The notes beneath the pieces are model-generated. The model saw nothing but the letters and a program-made list of their open reading frames with translations, was not told the DNA's origin and made no database searches. Below, piece after piece: positions 10,547 through 21,802 of a stretch of DNA of 64,000 bases. Origin of the DNA: Epithemia pelagica (lineage: Eukaryota; Bacillariophyta; Bacillariophyceae; Surirellales; Surirellaceae); the NCBI GenBank assembly GCA_946965045.2, contig OX337242.1, positions 434,001 through 498,000 on the forward strand. The letters are read 5' to 3'. The position numbers and the translations under genes were made by a program. The number at the start of each line of letters is the position of its first letter. Position 1 is the stretch's first letter.

Positions 10547-13365
10547 TCAGATACCCAAAAACGTCCACACCACACTCTTGATGGACATGAGCGGTTGTTT
10601 GCCATATTTTTCGGCCGCCACGACAAAGTATTCACCACTACTCGTAAAACCAGTAGCACCTGCGGGAGGGGACGCCGACGACGACACTGATGACGGCGAG
10701 TCCTTCCCCTTGAGTTCAAATTCACCGACCAAGGCTTGACTAAAATGTCGAGGATCGTAGGGATCCCGTCCCGTGGCGGTCAAAAAGACGGGATCTCGCG
10801 CGGAAAGGCGAACGCGACAGTATTCCGACGCCTCACTGGACAATGCATGATCGGGATATTCATTGAGGACACCGACATGGACGTAAACGGATCCACTGGC
10901 GGTGCCTCGATAATAATCCAGAGACACACGGTAGCGACCCGGAACCAAGGACGACACGTCCCATCCCACAACGGAATCGTGGGCCAACATGCGAATCCGA
11001 GGAGGATGGTTCACGTAGGAACAGTTGCCCAACAAAAAGGTGGACGCTGCGGCCGGTAAGCGGAGTGGGTTCGCTTGAAAGACTGGATGAATCATGACAT
11101 GTTGTGTGGAAGGCAAATGATTCTGAAAGGCATTCTCCATAGTGGCGGCGTTATTCAAGACACAAATTTTGCCATTCGGCGACTTGTTGTCATCTGCTGG
11201 TTTTGAGTTTGTGTCGGCGAGATTTGTGGATGTGTTGGTACTCAAATATGTCAAGGCCTTGACCGGTTGGTTGGGATGCGCCATGCGCGCACAATTGACT
11301 AGTTTGTCGAAGATATAGCGTCCGCGCTCGTCCATAAAGGACCCATATGGCACCTGAAGATTAGATCCGTCTGAAACAATACATAACAAGAGAAGAGAAG
11401 CGAACGAGTGAGCCAGCGTCGATGGAATGGATGGTGTACCGATAAATGCAATACCATACATACCCGATTTGTTGATCAATACCGAAGAATCAATGACTCG
11501 TATACGATGAACACAGGCCCCCAAGGATCCGGCAGCTTCGACGGCCCCAAATGCCAACTGGTTGGCTAAATCTACATCGTTGGTAATACCATGCCAATTG
11601 GGAGTCGTATTGGACATGTAAAATAGGGTCAAATGTTCAACAATATGAATATGAAAGACTTGAGCGGCCGCTTCAATCAGTCTCCAATACGAAACATTGC
11701 CGTAGTCATCGTACAAGTGGTCCAGATCCAATCGAACCACGGCATCGGCTATTTCCAATGTCGAACAACGAAACCAGAGGTGGGAAAATGAAACGTCAGA
11801 CTCTATCGAGTACAAATCACCAAGTTACAGCCAACAAGAACACTTACGTCGACGATGAAGCGACAGCTCGATTTGAGCGAGATCCTCCCTCTCCTCTTCT
11901 GTTTCTTCCCCGTCTTCTTCTCTTTCTTCTACAATGGGAACAAAGGCAGGTCTGGAATATTCTTGTTCTGGATAGTCGGGTTCTTCATAGTCCTCCGTTG
12001 TCGTAAAGCCTTCTTGTGGTGTGGCATATTCGTCGTGAGGTATCGCTTGAATTCCCTCGACCACATCCACTCCATTCGGGGCAAAGTACGGAATATTTCC
12101 CTCACAAACATAGGTATCGTCCTGCGTGTTGGTCTTTCTACTGGTGTCGTCGTCGACGGATGAATTCATTTGCAGAAAGGTGCCCGTTTGGAGACCATGG
12201 TTGTTGTTGGTGCCACGTGTTTGGGAATGTTTCTTGCCATGCCGACGGTGTTTGCGTCGATTCCTCGCATTCGTTCGGCCCATGGGAATGGCCGTGGGAT
12301 CGTACACAAGTCGCGTGCGGAGACCACCCTTGGGTGGATGTCTCAAGGCATCTCGCAAATCACTGTCGTCCTCCAGGTCAATCCATTCGTCATACTCATT
12401 GTCATGGTATTTGAGACAAAAGGCCGACGGTAAATCCTGTTCCAAGGGCGTTCCCTGGTGCGACGAGGTTTCCAACAGAGACGACAAGTACGATTCTTTC
12501 TTGTTCTTGCTCTGTTTGGTCTGAAACTGTTGGTGTGCATCCTCCTCCTCCTCATCTTGTTGTTGTTGTTGTTGTTGCTCTTTCATTAAAGTTTGCCACA
12601 TGGTCCGTGCCACGACTCGTCGCAACAGGTACAAGGATGGTTTGCCATTGTTGTGTCCCGGTTCTCGCAATTGGGACACATAAATCACCTTTCGAAAGGG
12701 AGGTTGTTCTATAGTCATAGTACAATACATAGAGATACACGAGTGGTGAGATCCACACGAATGAATGCCTGCCTTCCTGTGTAGTGAGCGGAACTATCAA
12801 CCACGACGAACTGGAGACACGTACCTTTGGATGGCGCACTCGAGTCGTCGTCCGAGTCGCTGTTGCTTCGATCGTCCTCATCCAAAACGACCAACACCCG
12901 CGGGATTTCCACCTTGAGGTAGGGAGCATAGGTACATGTGGAAGGAGCGGCCAGGTCTTGTTTGGCCGTACGGGATGTGGCAGGTTCGTTCAAGAGAATT
13001 GTGGGCAGCGACGCCACATCAGTTCCGTGGGTATCAAACATGGTTCTTTTGGGTGCCGATTCCGTGACTGGTGTTGTCGACCCATTTACAAGAGCCGAGA
13101 GACCACACCAAAGCCAAGAAGATGATGATGTCGTTGTAGGGGCCGTGGTTGTTGGTGGTGGTGCCATTCGTCGCGAGGATGAGACCACGGCCGTGGAGGG
13201 GATTCCTTGTTTGGCACCAGTAGAATTATTATTAGGAGTAGGGTATACCAAGGAGCCTTGTTCGTCGTCATAGAGGCTATGTTGATCCCCAATCATGGAC
13301 GACGAATGGTCATCGTCTCGACTGTCGAGCCAGGCACCCGCAGTCGCTCGGTGTGTTGCAACCAT
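10547..13365 (-). CDS. PB1-domain protein, four exons
   Basis: Minus-strand exons 13365-12825, 12708-11848, 11748-11464 and 11370-10547 join in phase into 836 residues. The introns are 116, 99 and 93 bp, all GT-AG. A PB1-like domain crosses the first intron: YLKVEIPRVLVVLD, then RKVIYVSQ and LYLLRRVVARTMW, a Gln/acidic insertion, and an OPCA-like segment at about 277-303 (YDEWIDLEDDSDLRDAL). Residues 469-545 resemble a second PB1-like unit (FYMSNTTPNWHGITNDVDLA). The C-terminal 200 residues contain a likely beta-sandwich (GWDVSSLVPGRYRVSLDYY) that I cannot name. PB1 domains pair with each other to build signalling or autophagy scaffolds. The specific role is unknown. An upstream in-frame ATG at 13683 would add 106 poorly protein-like residues, so I prefer 13365. 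Confidence 0.7.
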
Positions 13366-15155
13366 TTTCTCGCTGTGTGTCTCAATGCGATTGTGCGTTT
13401 GTCGTTGCTGGAGTCCTGTTGTCACCACGAAACTACAAAAGAACCGTTGTTTGGCACTGTTTGTAATGTTTGTTTGTGCCGATCGTGAAAAGAAGACAAA
13501 TCCAAAGCAAAGTCTTGGAACACCAAACCGTTGAATGAGGCCCACCCAAACGAAACAAAAGCTGGATGCCATGTACGAAAAAATGGATGATAGCGAAAGG
13601 TCGACCTGCGTAGACTCTATGTGTGACGCCGGATGGATTCCGTTGAGAGCTGCCTGGCTCGTATTACATACGCAACGACTCATTCCGAGTCGCTAATTCT
13701 CGAAAAATGACATGCTCTTATATCCGTTGCCGCAAGTCATGGGAGTCCGTTGGAATCTTTGTTATGTCTACTTAGACCGTTGAAAACGAGCGATCGCGCT
13801 CCACTCTATTACTTAAGCGAGAGGAGAGCGACACTCCCCTTCTTCTTCTGGCGTCTCGTTCTCACAAATTGGCCGTCCACAAGCTGGTTTTGCAACGTCG
13901 TTGCCAACAGGGGTGTCCCTTCTCTCGCATGGGACGACGACAGAACAACAAGAGTCGAGAAGGACAAACCATTCGGGTCTCGCTCTCGGTCACACACGCC
14001 AGGAAAGGTTCCACACCTACGAATGTAGTTACGGGTAGTAGTAGTAGTCGTCATCAAAGACTCAAAAAACAAAACGAACCTACACAAACAAAGAGATCCA
14101 CCCAATTCACAGTACACACACACTCTCCAAGCAATAGGGAATGGTGGGCGTGTGAGTCCGAATCCATATGATGTAGTATGCATAGAGACAACCGTGCGAT
14201 ATTCGTTTCTCGCATGACCAGTGTCATCATCATTATCGTCACGCCCCCACTAGAGAACAACGAAATGTGTGGTGGAACCCAACCACCATTGGTGTGTTTC
14301 TTTTGGTGGGAAAAGATGGATTCTCTTTGCTTCTGGTTGGTTGGTTGGATCGATCGAGAGAGAGTGGCTTCTGGAAGACCAAGAAGAAGAAGAAGAAGAA
14401 GAAACCATGAGAGGCCACTGCGTTGTTTGTTATGGTGTGTGTCTACCCCTTCCAAACGACTCGCTCGGTTGGAACCAACACACACACACACACACACACG
14501 ACTCGTCGTTCCTGTTTTTTGGGTTCTTTTCTCGTGGTGAGAGCAGCTGCACTGATAGTAGTTCCCGGACGGTCGACTTGAATCCTCTATACAATATATA
14601 GTAGAAAAAGATACATCATGTCAATTCTTGCACTCGCGAGCAGAGAGGATCATCACAACAGCAAACTATTACTCGTGTACTCTCGTAGGGACGAGAACAT
14701 GTTTGACGACTACCAGTAGAATCTTGGAGATGGTCGGGTCTCGAGCGTCTCTTTTTTTGTGGAGGGAACTCGGGAGTTCACGTGGGACAGGATCCTGCTT
14801 CACTCTCAAGCGGTATTGTCCTCGTGATTCATATAAATATTTCAAATCTTATGGAGTGTGGACTCGGGGTAGTAGGAAGAAATTTCGCACCGCCACCGGA
14901 ACAGTACTTTTTCTTCGGTACAGTCCTTTTCTATAGTACAATGGATCCGTGAGTCCGAGTCCCGAAGGGGACCGAGAACACCCAACCTCCAGTTTTTTTG
15001 GTGGTGTCTCCCCGTTGGTGGCGAAAAAAAATGAGGCGCCGTCTCTCATTGTTTCTCCGGCCGCAACCCCAACAAGACAAGCGTCGTGGTGTGTCTTTTT
15101 GCTCTATTGGTCGAGTTACTTGTCTGTTGTGTGTGTGTGTGTGTGAGCTTCCAGT

Positions 15156-15188
<33 letters not shown>

Positions 15189-15325
15189 GAGTATTCCTCT
15201 TGCTCCTCTCCTCCATCCAATCCGATACTGACAAGACTATAGTTCCTGGACCATCATCCCCCCACACCAACCACAACCACAACCACTACACTCGAATCCC
15301 AAAATCATTATCATTCTCCTAAAAC
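13366..15325. other. Long intergenic region with microsatellites
   Basis: No gene was recognised in almost 2 kb between a divergent pair of genes. It contains a (CA)n tract at about 14479-14500, an (AAG)n tract near 14381-14402, a (GT)n tract at about 15126-15146 and a (CAT)n tract at about 15154-15188. The open frames over these tracts are repeat artefacts. The last 150 bp before 15326 are CA-rich and are probably the leader of the following gene. Confidence 0.6.
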
Positions 15326-18300
15326 ATGACACTGACGGACCTGTTGAACGAGGACGACGGTGTCTCGAGCAGTACTAGTACCAACCACAAACAACGAACG
15401 GGATTTGGATCCTTGACGTCGTGGTTTCCCTCCTTTGCCAAGTCATCGGGCACCAAGGAGGACCCATCACCTTCACAATCACAACATGACAACCATCATG
15501 ACAACAGCCACAACATCATGGTTGTGCGCGATTTGGAACAAGCCCGTCACATGGAGGCGCATCAAGACTGGGAACACGACTATCAGGCGCACTGCCACCA
15601 AGAACGACAACGACTGGAGAATCATCATCACGAGGACAACGACTGGATGCTTTCCTCGTCCACACACAACACTCCTGTACCACCCACAATGGCCGGCCAT
15701 TGTACCTTGCAAGTCTGGTTGCATCATTCCTCCTCGTCTTCCTTGAATTTTCATCCCGACGATGCGAATGACACCAATCATGATGAGGACAACAATCCTG
15801 ACAATGACAATGACGAGGATGACGATGAGGAAAGTAGCTTGTCCTTGTTGAGTCATTCGTCGGGTTGTTCCAAGAATCAATCCTTGTTTCGCACCAGCAG
15901 TGGAGGAGCCGTCCCCACCACGACCGAACCCCTCGAACCAAGCCAAAAACCAGCCTGGTATTGGATGCCCCCTCGCACCACCACGACAAGCAGTAGTAGT
16001 AGTAGTGACGAAGAAGAGGATGCCACGCCGCCAGACGCAACCACCACGAATCCATCCAATCACGACAACCACAAGGAGGACGAACAACAACATGCGAGGA
16101 CGCGGGGACGCAGTCCGAGTCGACGAGAGGAACGACGAAGTTTTGTCACGACACACTCCTCTCCCCAACACAAGAAAAAGGATCGGGAACAGGTGCAAGA
16201 AAATGATGAATTGGAACAATCCGTCGGAATACGATCGGCATCGTCGTCGCCCTTGCATTCTCGACCCTGGCGCAAAGATCAATCCCCCCACAAGAATGGT
16301 CCTTCGACCACCACCAGCACCATGACCCATTCCACATCCCGTTCCATGCACAGTGCACCACAACCACGCGCATCGTCGTCCTTACTACCAACCCTAAAAG
16401 TTCCCGGATTTTCCGCTCCTCCCCGGGTCGTCGTCGAACGACCGCAATCTCGGCATGGTGGTCGTCGAAAATCCAGTGCTCCTTCGTCGAGCAGCCGCCG
16501 CCGTGGTTCGGCCTATTTGTATTCGTCTCCGACGGTATCCTCTCTGCATCATCATCATCACCCCACACAATCCCCAACCAAGCAAAAACGAAGGAGTAGT
16601 ACGACTGCTACGAGCCACAACCACCAAAATCCAGAGGAGGCATCCCTCTTTTTGCCCACCTTGCAAGATGATGCACCACCACAAGCATCCTCCAATCCCA
16701 AGAGCAAGAGCAAGAAGAGTCAGCATCATTCCCCAATGGAACCCACCCACCCGAAAAAACATTCTCCGTATCCGGATGCCTCTCTTCATGACGCAACCGA
16801 AACGACAATGTCCACCACTCTCAGTGGAGAAAGTGAAAGTCAAGTCTCCTTCACCTCCAATGGTGATGGCATGATGCTGGTCGAAACTCCCATGATTGTA
16901 CCATTGGGCCGTACCGTGGACCCCCACGACGACCAAAACCAAGGAGAACAAAACCTGGAAGGACTGGAATGGTCCGATCCGTCCACCTTGTGTGCCAGTG
17001 TGGGCTTGGAAGCAGAGGAATCGGAAGTCGTGTCGGTGGAAGAAACAGTTTCAGAGGACGAACCCGAGGATGACGATGACGACAGTACACCGCCACCCGA
17101 CGAATGGTTTGGTCCCAGCATTCTGTTTCCGTCCACCCAGGTCGACCCGCCAAAGAACAAGAGCAACAAGAACCAGACGATTCGACCCGAACCAACCCTT
17201 CCATACGACGACCAGGACGACGAAGCCGGTCATTGCTTGTCGCCCACACCTTCTTCGGTGGCCTCGACCTTGACGGGATCGTCCGTCTTTCAGCAACCGC
17301 CACCACAAGCACAACCGCAAACCGCATCCCTGCTGGGTCCTTCGGTGGCGGCGTCGCCCTTTTTCGTGACACACGAAACGTCGGATCATTCGCGAGCCAC
17401 GACCTTTTTTTCCTTGGACAATCTCGTCGTTCGACCTCGCACCACCACAACCACCGCCGTGCCGACGGAACCTACGGTGCCGGCGCCGCACTTTTTGGGC
17501 TTTGCCCAAGTGTGGAATTTGGGCGGCGAGAATGGATCCGTGGTGGTCACGACCAGTAGTACTAGTACGACTACGACAAGTAGCAGTCATCACCGTCGTC
17601 CAGAGATACCAATGGTCGATGCACCCGAACCAACCAAGGTCAAAAAGACCAAAACGACAAGCAGCAAGAAACCAAAGAAAAAGACGGTCCAGGAGGAACA
17701 AGACGACGAGGAACTGCCGTCGAGTCGTGCGGAACGGAAACGAAAAACAGTCAAGACCACCAGCAAAAAAGAATCCAAGGACAACAAAGACAAGGAAACC
17801 AGGCGAAAACAAGACACGACTGAGGACAAGGCGGCAAAGAGCAAGGGGAAATTGACGGAAACGGACAAGAAAAAGAAGAAGAAGAAAACGTCACTCCAAA
17901 CAACTTCTCAAGAAGCAATCGTAGTGGACAAGGATGAAGGCGCATCAGAGGTCCAGCTCAAGACCAAGAGCAAGGAGAAGAAGACAAAGAAAAAGAAGTC
18001 CAAGTCGAGTTCCACCCAAGACACGGAAGATGCTACGTCTCCAATGCACTCCGACTCTCCGACCAATAGTGAACGACTTAGCTCACACAGCGGCCATGGA
18101 CGGTTGAAAACAAAGACGCGGAAGGACCATGACAAGAGCACACGCAGCAGGACCAAACCATCCTTGACCGAGTGCTCGTCCTCCTTGCACAAGAAGAAGC
18201 GCGATGGTAATAACAAGTCGACACGCACGACACGATCCTCCTTGACCGAGAGCGCATCCTTGCACAAGAAGCGCGATACCACGTCGACACGCACGACACG

Positions 18301-19456
18301 ATCGTCAATGGACACAGCCGATGTGGCTTCCCCTCTCCCATTCGACTCGTTGGACGGCACTGGGTTTTCGGGTCCCGAAGGAGAACAACCCGACGAATCG
18401 GTGGTGGTAGCCTCCTTGCGGCGCAAGGTACATCGGTTGGAAGGCAAGGTGGAACGATTGCGATCCGGCATGACCGAGTCGGAACACAAGTTTCAAGACA
18501 TGATTGAGGATTTGCAACTAACAGTACAAGAACAAGATGTCTTGTTGGATGATCAAGCAGATCGGATTCACCTCTTGCATGCCCGGAATAGTCAAATGGA
18601 ACAACAAACCGAACACAAGAACCAGGCATGGAATTTCCCTGAGTACCAAGCGGAGGACGACGACGAAGCAGAGGAGAAGAAACAAGACTCGTTCGGTTCC
18701 ACGACACGGCGACGATCGGGATCGTTTTCCTCCTCCTACTCGAAGGACCAATCCAGGAGCACTCCCACTACTACGGCAACTGCAACCAGCCAGGACAAGA
18801 CAGTGTCCTCGTCCTCTTCGCAATCTCATCGCAGTAGCAGCAGTCCCCAGAAATTGTTGGGTGTGGATGCGGGAGATGAAAAAAGCACGGAATCGTCCGA
18901 ATTTTGGTTGTTTGGCTCGCAAGATTCCTCGAAACACAGTGGTCGATCCTCCAAACGCTCATCCTCCAAGCACAAGAAACCCCTGGATCCACTGGAGGAA
19001 AACGATGATGAAGAAGAAGAAGAAGAACCTTATGGTATCCAGGCGTCGAACCTTCGACGAAAAAGTTGTCCGGCAAATAGCAGTAGTAGTACCATGGGCC
19101 AAGATCCCGAAGGATACCATCACAAGGACGACGACGACGACGCTCCCTCCCGACGATTGTCCATTTCCGACGACCGTAAATCGCGCAAGACGACCAAAAA
19201 AGTCAAATCGTCCACTACCAGCAAACGTGACAAGACGACGAGCGAGTCCAAATCCAAACGAAAACACAAACGACGCATGAGTGCACCGTTGACGGGAAGT
19301 AACAGTGACGTCTGCTTGACCGGCAAGGTAGATGACGAAGGAAAGAAAAAGAAAACTTCCACCAAGTCCAAACACCGAAGAAGTAGTAAGCCCGGGAAAA
19401 GCAAGAGTGCTCACACACGATCTTCCCTTCGAATGTCGTACGAGCAAGACGAATAA
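15326..19456 (+). CDS. Large disordered protein with one coiled coil
   Basis: This intronless frame encodes 1376 residues and is not recognised. Most of it is low-complexity Ser/Thr/His/Asp and Lys-rich sequence. The best-ordered part is a coiled coil at about residues 1026-1092 (SLRRKVHRLEGKVERLR, IEDLQLTVQEQDVLL). Short conserved-looking islands are the N terminus (FGSLTSWFPSFAKS) and HFLGFAQVWNLGG near residue 720. Around residues 935-995 a unit of about 25 residues (TRTTRSSLTE, then SLHKK) is repeated three times. Lys-rich blocks such as KKKKKKTSLQ could be nuclear localisation signals. The continuous long frame with codon preference like its neighbours supports it as a real gene. A scaffold or cytoskeletal role is only a guess. 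Confidence 0.7.
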   Translation: MTLTDLLNEDDGVSSSTSTNHKQRTGFGSLTSWFPSFAKSSGTKEDPSPSQSQHDNHHDNSHNIMVVRDLEQARHMEAHQDWEHDYQAHCHQERQRLENHHHEDNDWMLSSSTHNTPVPPTMAGHCTLQVWLHHSSSSSLNFHPDDANDTNHDEDNNPDNDNDEDDDEESSLSLLSHSSGCSKNQSLFRTSSGGAVPTTTEPLEPSQKPAWYWMPPRTTTTSSSSSSDEEEDATPPDATTTNPSNHDNHKEDEQQHARTRGRSPSRREERRSFVTTHSSPQHKKKDREQVQENDELEQSVGIRSASSSPLHSRPWRKDQSPHKNGPSTTTSTMTHSTSRSMHSAPQPRASSSLLPTLKVPGFSAPPRVVVERPQSRHGGRRKSSAPSSSSRRRGSAYLYSSPTVSSLHHHHHPTQSPTKQKRRSSTTATSHNHQNPEEASLFLPTLQDDAPPQASSNPKSKSKKSQHHSPMEPTHPKKHSPYPDASLHDATETTMSTTLSGESESQVSFTSNGDGMMLVETPMIVPLGRTVDPHDDQNQGEQNLEGLEWSDPSTLCASVGLEAEESEVVSVEETVSEDEPEDDDDDSTPPPDEWFGPSILFPSTQVDPPKNKSNKNQTIRPEPTLPYDDQDDEAGHCLSPTPSSVASTLTGSSVFQQPPPQAQPQTASLLGPSVAASPFFVTHETSDHSRATTFFSLDNLVVRPRTTTTTAVPTEPTVPAPHFLGFAQVWNLGGENGSVVVTTSSTSTTTTSSSHHRRPEIPMVDAPEPTKVKKTKTTSSKKPKKKTVQEEQDDEELPSSRAERKRKTVKTTSKKESKDNKDKETRRKQDTTEDKAAKSKGKLTETDKKKKKKKTSLQTTSQEAIVVDKDEGASEVQLKTKSKEKKTKKKKSKSSSTQDTEDATSPMHSDSPTNSERLSSHSGHGRLKTKTRKDHDKSTRSRTKPSLTECSSSLHKKKRDGNNKSTRTTRSSLTESASLHKKRDTTSTRTTRSSMDTADVASPLPFDSLDGTGFSGPEGEQPDESVVVASLRRKVHRLEGKVERLRSGMTESEHKFQDMIEDLQLTVQEQDVLLDDQADRIHLLHARNSQMEQQTEHKNQAWNFPEYQAEDDDEAEEKKQDSFGSTTRRRSGSFSSSYSKDQSRSTPTTTATATSQDKTVSSSSSQSHRSSSSPQKLLGVDAGDEKSTESSEFWLFGSQDSSKHSGRSSKRSSSKHKKPLDPLEENDDEEEEEEPYGIQASNLRRKSCPANSSSSTMGQDPEGYHHKDDDDDAPSRRLSISDDRKSRKTTKKVKSSTTSKRDKTTSESKSKRKHKRRMSAPLTGSNSDVCLTGKVDDEGKKKKTSTKSKHRRSSKPGKSKSAHTRSSLRMSYEQDE

Positions 19457-19970
19457 TGGGACAACTCCTCGAGGGCGCAAGCCATTGTGGGACGGCATGG
19501 GTCGTTTCCAAGACCCTCATGTGAGGGAAACGGAGGGGAGAGAGCTCGTTGCAATGAGACTGTCAAGAATGACGGGCATACAAAGTACAGTTTTGAATAT
19601 TGAAGAGCCATCAGACCAAGTGGTTTCTTTCCCACAAAGCATCCCGCACCATGATGAACAGCCGATGGAACAGGGATGAAAGCTTGGTGGGGAAAATGAC
19701 TTGTTTCTTTTTGAGTGCTTCAACTAGTTCGAAAAACACCATGATTAGAACCATGAGCTATCCGACGCATTGGTCCATGTTTCTTCTTCCTGTCTAATAC
19801 AATACATCTCATTTGCTCTAGGTAGGCTGTGTTACATTAGAAATCTCCAAGGGTAGATTGTCTCTCCCTCACCCAGACGGATGAATACAACTACCTTCAA
19901 CTGTAAGGCTCTTGCTAAAGAGACAAGCACTGTCTCTGGCGTATACGTGGACTTTGTCAATCGAGCCCGG
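19457..19970. other. Intergenic between convergent genes
   Basis: No protein-like frame was found. The region presumably contains the 3' ends of both flanking transcripts. Confidence 0.5.
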
Positions 19971-20669
19971 TTACCAGGAACCATGCAGCAGTAGTAGTAG
20001 CGGTAGTATCGTTCCCAACCAAAGGTACCACCACCAAGACTGTCCAGACGGTATGCTTCTTCTAGGACTCGATGCTGCCTCGGATGAGGCCACGGTTTGT
20101 CGACATTGATCTTGGACCGCCTTGTCGGTGGTACAGGGAGGTGCTTGGTCGTCGTCTTCGGATGGTGTCGTACGATTCACCAGTTCGTAGCCGGCCTTGA
20201 CCCAGTCAATGACACCCAATCCATTGTACAAGGTACCCTCAAAGCCATGTTCTTGCAAAATCAAAATGGCACTGGCGGCTCGATTGCCCGACGAACAATA
20301 AATGGCCAAGGTACAAAATTCGCAGCCTTGCAAATCGTGGGGACCCGGTCCAGTAGTACTACCACTACCACTCATGATGGTGGAGTACGAGGCCAAGGAT
20401 TCCACCAAATAGGCACCGGGAATGTGCCCCTTGTCCCATTCATCTCGACGACGAACATCAATCAACCCTTGAATCTCACCCGTTTCCAACAAGGCTTGTA
20501 ACTCGGTCGACGATTCCAAACGAATGACCTTGGCCTGGCCAATGGGACAGCACACTAGCAACAATAACCATAAGAGGACTTGTCGCAGTACTGGTAGTAG
20601 GAAACCAGAACGATGAGTCGAAAGTACGAACTGCGGCACGGTGTTCATCGTTATTTTCGCCGTCATCAT
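19971..20669 (-). CDS. Membrane-anchored rhodanese-domain protein
   Basis: From the ATG at 20669 the protein has 232 residues. It begins with a signal-anchor-like hydrophobic stretch (VLLWLLLLVCCPIGQA, about residues 31-46). A single rhodanese domain follows: LIDVRRRDEWDKGHIPGAYL, the active-site loop IYCSSGNRAAS with the catalytic Cys at about residue 125, and GVIDWVKAGYELV. A short Cys-containing acidic linker leads to a C-terminal membrane segment (WWYLWLGTILPLLLLLHGSW). Rhodanese domains carry persulfide sulfur. The likely place is the lumen of the secretory pathway or thylakoid. ATG 20648 is an alternative start. The open frame extends upstream to 20873, but those residues do not look like protein. 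Confidence 0.8.
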   Translation of the reverse strand: MMTAKITMNTVPQFVLSTHRSGFLLPVLRQVLLWLLLLVCCPIGQAKVIRLESSTELQALLETGEIQGLIDVRRRDEWDKGHIPGAYLVESLASYSTIMSGSGSTTGPGPHDLQGCEFCTLAIYCSSGNRAASAILILQEHGFEGTLYNGLGVIDWVKAGYELVNRTTPSEDDDQAPPCTTDKAVQDQCRQTVASSEAASSPRRSIPSGQSWWWYLWLGTILPLLLLLHGSW

Positions 20670-21751
20670 GGTCGGCGTAGATTTTAGATGCACAAAAAAA
20701 AGAATGAGGGGAATCGGCCACTGGCACTGTCCAGTGGAAAGTACACCAAAACAGCTGCGTGAACTTTGGGAGTGCATTGGGCATTGGGCGCATGCACAAA
20801 GTAGTACATAGCTCGGGTAGCAAGTACATCCGTCTATTCGTTTTAATAGGAGGATAGCATGGAGTATCATCAACGTCCCATAGATTCGAATGACTATCCA
20901 ACAGAATGGGACAAAAAGGAGGACCCAGGTTGGCTCGTTTCATTCGTCGAACATGAGAGGCGGCCATGGGTTGTTTGGTCGATTGGAAGGACCCAATAAG
21001 CGAGTAAAGAGTGTGTCCTGTGGTGCATAACCACCAACCATTAGTTTCAACCCACTGCATGTGCTAATGATGATTGACCATCCATGGAAATGAAAGACGT
21101 AGTATTGGTTTTGTATGGAAGGATACGAGGAGTGGATGACTCGATGAGGGATCAGAAAAAAGGAGAGTCGACGAAAAGCAGCTCTTCCTTCCTGGCCGAC
21201 TTAATGGGCAATGTCTACGAGATGAGGACCATGAGACACTGTTGGGTTCGCCCACCACATCATCCTCAAGTATACCTCCATAGTCCACACCACTACACAG
21301 TTCTATTCGTTCCTTTTTGTTCTACCTAGGCACACGTCTGGAAACTCCACAGTAACAGCTCTCTATACCTGCAGAGCGTTGGTTGGCGGTCGCTCCACTC
21401 TCCCTGGATCCTTCCTTTCGTTACCCTACATTAGTTCCCGAAAACAACGATGGGTCTTGAGACCAAACAGTACGGACTCTCCTGCCACAGCTCTACCAAT
21501 CGTGTTCTGGTGAAGTTTCGGTTCCATCCTTGGATCATCATCCTCACGTTTTGTTCCATCGTGTCGAGTGTACCGTATTGGACGAATTGCAATCCCAGCT
21601 GATACTTGGCAAACGAGACAAGCGTGTTTCGTACCAGGTATGAATGTTGCGCCACAATGAATGATTCGAGTAAAAATCCTTGTCATCCAAGCAAGAACAC
21701 CAAACCAAAACTAGCCACCCTCTTCTCCTCGTATTGAATGTGAGTGTCCTG

Positions 21752-21783
<32 letters not shown>

Positions 21784-21802
21784 CTCGTGTTCTCTTTCGT
21801 TC
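20670..21802. other. Intergenic, with (CT)n tract
   Basis: No gene was recognised in about 1.1 kb. A (CT)n microsatellite lies at about 21748-21779, just downstream of the next minus-strand gene. Confidence 0.5.

Noticed and set aside
14054-14497. 147-codon minus-strand frame starting with CVCVCV
   Set aside because: It starts in a (CA)n microsatellite and has no protein-like features.
15154-15190. Short-period repeats as a possible CRISPR array
   Set aside because: These are simple triplet or dinucleotide tracts without spacers. The context is eukaryotic.
15479-16363. 294-codon minus-strand open frame
   Set aside because: It is a shadow of the low-complexity plus-strand gene, caused by CAT/ACC repeats.
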